This document shows positions 30,101 through 33,300 of a DNA stretch of 33,300 nt, piece by piece. The stretch is from Akkermansia muciniphila. GTDB taxonomy: Bacteria > Verrucomicrobiota > Verrucomicrobiia > Verrucomicrobiales > Akkermansiaceae. The DNA lies in contig SFDX01000026.1 in NCBI GenBank assembly GCA_004557455.1, positions 1 to 33,300 on the forward strand, given 5' to 3'. Below the pieces are notes generated by a model that saw only the letters and a program-made list of their open reading frames with translations, did no database searches and was not told where the DNA came from. Each line of letters begins with the position of its first letter. The first letter of the stretch is position 1. The position numbers and the translations under genes are program-made.

Positions 30101-31500
30101 CCCTGAACACGGTGAGCTGCATCGTGGATGTGGTGGAGAAGAGTGATATGAAGGACGCACAGGGTAACATCATCCCGCGGGAGACGATTATCACCCTGCG
30201 CAACCCCTACATGGATTTCAATAATGCGCCTTGGCTCAGGGAGCTGGCTAAAAGCGAGTCGGCCCCGGATGACCGGGCGAATCCCCCGGCGCGCAGTGTT
30301 CTGAAGGGTGAATCCGTGGTATTGGATATTCAGCGCAGCACCGTGGAGCTCAACAAGCTCGCCGGTACCGTTTACCCCGCCTATTCCATCGGTACGTTCT
30401 ACTACCCGCTCCGTGACTTCATGAAGGATGTCAAGTTCTTCTCCCCCGTGGATGTTCGGGCGGACTATTGCCGTTTCCCCATTGCGGATGACTGCACGAA
30501 GCCCATGACGGGAACCATCAGCCTGCGTGCCCCGCGGGATTCCGTGTTCGAGTTCCTGGGGACGGGCTATCCGCTGGATAAGCTGACGGGTTTCATTCGT
30601 ATCAATGATACCTCGGTCTATTTGGACCGGCTGAACGCGATGACGTTCTCGGGTGTTGTCAATGCGCAGTTGAACATAGACTTCAGCGGTAAGCATACCC
30701 TGCTGGATGGTTATGTAAATATGAAGAACGTGAACCTGCGCGAGCTTGCGGCTGCCTACGGGGCGAACCTCAGCCGTGCACTTTGCGCTGCGGATTTCCG
30801 TTTCCGCTATCAGTTGCCGGATCTCAATAATCTCAAGGGCTACGGCTCGCTTTCCATCATTGACGGTAATCTGCTGGAGCTGGGTATCTTCAGCCCGGTG
30901 CGTTCGTTGATTACGCTTATCCCCAATCGTGTGATGTCTTTCTTCAACAGCAACAAGAAGGAGGAGAAGAAGGACGGATCAAAGACCGGTGTGCTCGGCA
31001 AGAAGGCTGCCGGGAAGCCGGTTGCGGATGAGGAGAATCCTTGGGATACTTTCATTGATCATGCCTTCACGGGTCCCATTAATCATATTCCGTTTATCAA
31101 CCATTTCACGAATATGACCCTGCGTGATGCTTATGCGGACTTCGGTATCGTGGGCGGTCACCTTTTGGCTAAGTCCTTCAAGGTAAAGGGAAATAATCTG
31201 AATGTTCATGTGAATGATTTTGATATCAACTTGGACACACTGGGCATCAGCGCCACGCTGGAACCTAAGGTCAACAGCCTGCCGGGCTTCCTGTTCTCAA
31301 CGCTGGATTATCTCTTCAATTTTAAGATAACCGGTACAGTCAACGAGATTTCGTGGAGTGTTCTGCTCCGCCCCGGTATTCCGGAAAAAGACCTGCGTAC
31401 GATCAAGGCCATCTTCGGGGATGCGCACCCGACTTCCAAGAAACCGGAGCCTCTGCTGCACGCCGCGCCCGTGCGCAAGGCATCCCGCAAGCGGCGTTGA
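27118..31500 (+). CDS. AsmA/TamB-like large envelope protein
   Basis: 1460 residues. One N-terminal transmembrane helix (about 12-34, VLPALCLLALLTVMLGVAWL) follows a basic start (MVRRLPIRRK). The long rest should lie in the periplasm and is made of repeated amphipathic beta-strand patterns. The N-terminal region (DEARLAPDLGLGLKVEGVEL) and the C-terminal region (FKVKGNNLNVHVNDFDINLD, then FKITGTVNEISWSVLLRPG) resemble AsmA-family and YhdP-like repeating-beta-groove proteins, which are thought to carry phospholipids to the outer membrane. It ends in a basic tail. It follows rbfA by 15 nt with no terminator, so a core gene-expression operon appears to feed an envelope protein. Exact subfamily uncertain. 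Confidence 0.75.
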   Translation: MVRRLPIRRKSIVLPALCLLALLTVMLGVAWLTWVGIPRPLLDYALAQAEREGIYLSADEARLAPDLGLGLKVEGVELYADPARTQRLLHCDDISAGVRLMPLLCGEIVPVQVGLGKARISLPVDDKGRTLELTTGGIVLNGDRTGALGIATAHLCVQDFLDLNFSGRINLPTPAETQDKKEEEASPVDIAALLRRNRELLYAVYERVENLKSAASPHIHIYTSVGLGKWDGTGTLPLHVRTRFDIEALEVKPVSTLELPPLPGMEGTEVQDLPVIHLRDFKADVEYHAGRLHVNSISLRTVSPDTEISLRGAYDLNTREAALQIDGQLMLFDLLRTLLGDDIPPFLHGIRSNGKMPLAISVRANAELSEIPDEAPKRAEVRVELDQKDLYLGPTLLKQAYLSFFYNGQRLHVDKLKVLFDDNRGIEGMYNTGKEADVAYLHGEVDVQDVFDIAEYFTGSPVELPEGLTLGSSLGFDAKLRFAASPAAGEPTRIEELIPRAEYVHAAVRMPGLSYGDTELLGPRISLVAEGCRTGSAMELPCVQHARVRLSADSVHLGSGENAQSLSGVQVNLNARELQPPTGEKAWSVAGVALQAEAEHADGGAWHAERLALALEELVPPLNEEAVQPCLTLTARRVSGNVGELSLSIPTVRLQGTCRLPQGWGAIDQLSLTGAADFLALGEARVDNAALKKLELTGIPLKGDKAFRPTRVALELGTGAFSYGSRQYGELSVRADSPEAHQASLQCLLGEAETGQALSLAVDWSADNIIGLQNMRAELHPAALADFLTAVGVQTEDIRWPEALTLSGSAGLGLAEDGACLHAAEVRVELPHLVRTSHRVPMLRGRENEVALSLTAQAHQEKAGGPVQYSGTLQLTHLPGKQQLNTQFRGSSAGQVHITGETDILPTVIDELLDLNDAHEIIRDFRMPAGAQSKVSDIDVTIDYSNGLSLHSVCRAELRNIEYLLGGIEAVKGPDGKPTGEEVLNKEDGVQPFSALNTVSCIVDVVEKSDMKDAQGNIIPRETIITLRNPYMDFNNAPWLRELAKSESAPDDRANPPARSVLKGESVVLDIQRSTVELNKLAGTVYPAYSIGTFYYPLRDFMKDVKFFSPVDVRADYCRFPIADDCTKPMTGTISLRAPRDSVFEFLGTGYPLDKLTGFIRINDTSVYLDRLNAMTFSGVVNAQLNIDFSGKHTLLDGYVNMKNVNLRELAAAYGANLSRALCAADFRFRYQLPDLNNLKGYGSLSIIDGNLLELGIFSPVRSLITLIPNRVMSFFNSNKKEEKKDGSKTGVLGKKAAGKPVADEENPWDTFIDHAFTGPINHIPFINHFTNMTLRDAYADFGIVGGHLLAKSFKVKGNNLNVHVNDFDINLDTLGISATLEPKVNSLPGFLFSTLDYLFNFKITGTVNEISWSVLLRPGIPEKDLRTIKAIFGDAHPTSKKPEPLLHAAPVRKASRKRR

Positions 31501-31532
31501 GTCTCTATTTTGCGTCAGCCCGAAATTGGGGC

Positions 31533-31562
31533 TTGCGGGGTGGGGGGTGCGTGTGATACAAT
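31533..31562 (+). promoter_or_regulatory. promoter of the M23 peptidase-nadD unit, leaderless
   Basis: A weak -35 TTGCGG at 31533-31538, an 18-bp spacer and TACAAT at 31557-31562. The ATG at 31569 is six bases past the -10, so the message should begin at the start codon. Confidence 0.6.
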
Positions 31563-31568
31563 GCGCCC

Positions 31569-32252
31569 ATGGCACACCTTTACCGCCGCTTACTGCTGAT
31601 TCTTGCGCTGCTCGCCGTGAGCAGTGCGCCGATCAACGCTGTGGAAATGGCCCGCAAAACTCCGGATGGCAAGTGGGCCTTCGTGCCGCTGGCCGATGGG
31701 TTTGATTACCCCGTCGGCAAGCCGGATGGCGTCGGGTACTACAAGTCTCGCGGCCTTCGCCTTGCTTCGCCGCGCCATATGGGCGAGGACTGGAACGGCA
31801 ACGGCGGCGGTAATTCCGACTTGGGAGACCCCGTCTACACCATTGGTACCGGCTTGGTGACCTATGCGGCGGATGCCCGCGGGCGTTGGGGGAACGTGGT
31901 CATTGTTCGCCATGCTTTCCGTGAGCCGAAAACGGGTAAGGTGCTGTGCTGCCAGACCCTTTACGGGCATCTGGATCGCATCGATGTTACCCTCGGCCAG
32001 ATCGTTCAGCGAGGGGATCAAATCGGTACCATCGGCACCAACCGAGGGATGTTCCCGGCGCATCTGCACTCCGAGTTGCATTATAATGTGCTTGTGAACT
32101 GCGGTCAGCAGGGTATTCCCAAAAATGCTCGCAACTACGGCAGTCTCTCGGATTTCATCAATCACTACCGCCGCCTGAAACCGGAGCCGGGTAAGCTCAT
32201 TAAGCTCCCCATCGGCGGCTTCCTGCCCTACAAAGATACCGAGGGATTGTGA
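31569..32252 (+). CDS. M23-family (LytM-type) metallopeptidase, secreted
   Basis: 227 residues. A signal peptide (MAHLYRRLLLILALLAVSSAPINA) precedes a single LytM domain. The zinc ligands are present: H-x3-D in RHMGEDWNG (His70, Asp74) and H-x-H in AHLHSEL (His165, His167, with 167 the likely third ligand). GDPVYTIGTGLVTYAAD and TLYGHLDRIDVTLGQIVQRGDQIGTIG are typical of the fold. It should be an active peptidoglycan endopeptidase in the periplasm rather than a degenerate EnvC-type activator. The stop overlaps the start of nadD by one base (TGATG). Confidence 0.9.
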   Translation: MAHLYRRLLLILALLAVSSAPINAVEMARKTPDGKWAFVPLADGFDYPVGKPDGVGYYKSRGLRLASPRHMGEDWNGNGGGNSDLGDPVYTIGTGLVTYAADARGRWGNVVIVRHAFREPKTGKVLCCQTLYGHLDRIDVTLGQIVQRGDQIGTIGTNRGMFPAHLHSELHYNVLVNCGQQGIPKNARNYGSLSDFINHYRRLKPEPGKLIKLPIGGFLPYKDTEGL

Positions 32253-32818
32253 TGAAGACCTGCCTTTTCGGCGGAAGTTTTGACCCCGTGCATGCCGGTC
32301 ACCTGGCGATCGCGGCGGCGGCGCAGGAACAGGCGGGCCTGCAGCGGGTGGTTTTTCTGCCGGCCAACCGTTCACCCTTCAAGCAGGAGGGGGCGGGGCT
32401 GTTTCCGGCCGAGGTGCGCCTGCGGTTGCTCCGTGCGGCGGTGGAGGGGGTGCCTTGGGCGGAGGTGTCGGATCTTGACCTGCGCTTGCCGGCCCCCAGT
32501 TGGAGTTGGCGCCTGGTAGAGGCCTTCCGTACTCAATGCCCGGAGGACGAGCTGTTCTGGCTGCTCGGGACGGATCAGTGGGAGCAGCTTCACCGCTGGG
32601 CCGGGTATGATTACCTCATCACCCACCTTACTTTTATCGTCTACCACCGCGGTGCTCCCCCTCAGCCGCGCCCCGGTGTGCGTTCTCTCTTCATCGACGG
32701 AGCTTACCACCCCGCCTCGTCTTCTGCCATTCGTCGCTGCCTCCTTTCCCGCACGCCCGTGCCGGAGGGGTGGCTTCCCGATCCCGTCTCCGCCCTTATC
32801 TCGAGCATAGAGAGCTGA
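32252..32818 (+). CDS. nadD: nicotinate-nucleotide adenylyltransferase
   Basis: 188 residues from ATG 32252; a GTG one codon upstream is also in frame. The nucleotidyltransferase motif GGSFDPVHAGH (7-17) contains the nucleotide-binding H-x-G-H, LLGTDQWEQLHRWAGYDYL is the family's substrate-binding segment, and YHPASSSAIRRCL near residues 144-156 is the C-terminal S-S-x-x-I-R motif. It makes deamido-NAD from nicotinate mononucleotide and ATP. Length is normal. It overlaps the peptidase stop by one base, so translation is probably coupled; the pairing has no obvious functional link. Confidence 0.94.
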   Translation: MKTCLFGGSFDPVHAGHLAIAAAAQEQAGLQRVVFLPANRSPFKQEGAGLFPAEVRLRLLRAAVEGVPWAEVSDLDLRLPAPSWSWRLVEAFRTQCPEDELFWLLGTDQWEQLHRWAGYDYLITHLTFIVYHRGAPPQPRPGVRSLFIDGAYHPASSSAIRRCLLSRTPVPEGWLPDPVSALISSIES

Positions 32819-32938
32819 CCCCAGCCCTTTAAATTCGCCCTGTGTCTCATCTCCGCCTGACGATCTGTAAGACTTTCAGGGATTTTGAAAGCATAAAGAA
32901 AACACTTCCTCGGCGGCATGCAGGAGCGTGAAATCCCT

Positions 32939-33300
32939 TTACCAATATAAGAGCGTGTTGCCTCTTTCAGTAACGGAAGTTTCCAATCGTAATTTATTTT
33001 TAGTTCTGATGAAAAGAAAAAATAGAGACATCGATATGAACAGCATGCCACCTGCCATAGATATGAACAACACAAAATTTGTTACATTAGGAGAAGAAAG
33101 TCTTAGCTCGGGAGAATTGCCGAACGCTATGTATGCCTCTATTTCCTCTCTCTTCTTAGCCGCATCACTCAAAGTCGACAAATCGTTACTCAAAACTCTG
33201 CATTTTAGTTCTTTTGACTGTTTAGAGATTCGCACCCTTACATAAGCATTATCTGCATGTTCACGTACAACATAGATATTGCATCGTTCCCAGTTTTTTT
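32939..33300 (-). CDS. C-terminal part of a membrane protein of unknown family (5' end outside window)
   Basis: The minus-strand frame ending at 32939 is open to the right edge: about 120 codons. The visible part starts KNWERCNIYVVREHADNAYV, then a polar region with AAKKREEIEAYIAFGNSPEL, one transmembrane helix (VLFISMAGGMLFISMSLFFLFI) and a short basic end. The pattern of a small extracytoplasmic domain followed by a C-terminal helix recalls DUF3592-type proteins, but this is weak. The DNA is much more AT-rich than the rest of the window, which may mean recent acquisition. It converges on nadD; 32819-32938 between them shows only a weak hairpin (32873-32891). Confidence 0.65.
   Translation of the reverse strand, partial: KNWERCNIYVVREHADNAYVRVRISKQSKELKCRVLSNDLSTLSDAAKKREEIEAYIAFGNSPELRLSSPNVTNFVLFISMAGGMLFISMSLFFLFIRTKNKLRLETSVTERGNTLLYW

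Noticed and set aside
29359..30696. A 445-codon minus-strand frame within the AsmA-like gene
   Set aside because: Shadow of the long plus-strand gene; no start context or domain.
32928..33245. A 105-codon plus-strand frame at the right edge
   Set aside because: The opposing minus-strand frame is open to the edge and has a proper transmembrane helix; the plus frame has no signals.
1..33300. tRNA, rRNA and CRISPR arrays
   Set aside because: I looked in the gene-free stretches for T-loop motifs, rRNA segments and regular direct repeats with spacers and saw none.

Overview
The window looks like a chromosomal segment of a gut-type verrucomicrobium, close to Akkermansia. The evidence is a very long autotransporter-type beta-solenoid protein, a PEP-CTERM surface protein, mucin-sugar enzymes (a NahK-type sugar-1-kinase and a secreted melibiase-like glycosidase), a GT10 fucosyltransferase, a nusA-infB-rbfA cluster without an adjacent rimP, and an almost complete lack of Shine-Dalgarno sequences. 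The genus assignment is inference from gene content; no rRNA is present.

Layout, left to right. Positions 1-4774 (minus strand) hold at least 1591 codons of one giant surface protein that runs off the left edge. Its promoter (4905-4933) sits at the end of a 17-bp perfect inverted repeat (4909-5075). Then come a DigH/YngK-type peptidoglycan glycosidase (5143-6576), a three-gene unit of secreted protein, NahK-like kinase and secreted acidic-tailed protein (6690-9560), a convergent SMUG1-type uracil-DNA glycosylase (9561-10310, minus), divergent parA and comF (10398-11886), an lpdA / GYF-domain membrane protein / TRIC-type channel unit (11968-14494), a membrane-anchored GH-D-clan glycosidase and an HGSNAT-like membrane acyltransferase (14600-18517), and a second surface protein with a PEP-CTERM tail (18857-21586). 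This last gene has the same inverted-repeat promoter arrangement as the first. Tandem hairpins and a 196-bp element with 38-bp inverted termini (21763-21958) follow. The right part holds a GT10 fucosyltransferase (minus), the nusA-infB-rbfA-AsmA-like operon with a terminator-like hairpin in its leader, an M23 peptidase overlapping nadD, and the 3' part of an AT-rich membrane-protein gene cut by the right edge.

The most interesting signal is the pair of surface-protein promoters. In each, a sigma70-type promoter has its 17-bp spacer filled by a dyad. A 17-bp segment of that region, including the first two bases of the -10 box, recurs as a perfect inverted copy 133 or 143 bp upstream. The central triplet differs between the loci (CGG, AGA) but matches exactly within each locus. 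This is what an invertible promoter (phase-variation switch) would look like, with both copies currently ON. Both proteins begin with the same M-[KR]-L-H-L-P-K signal-peptide motif, so this may be a family of phase-variable surface proteins.

A second theme is gene starts. At least five genes have their start codon 6-8 nt after a good -10 box, which predicts leaderless mRNAs, and most internal operon genes lack a Shine-Dalgarno sequence.
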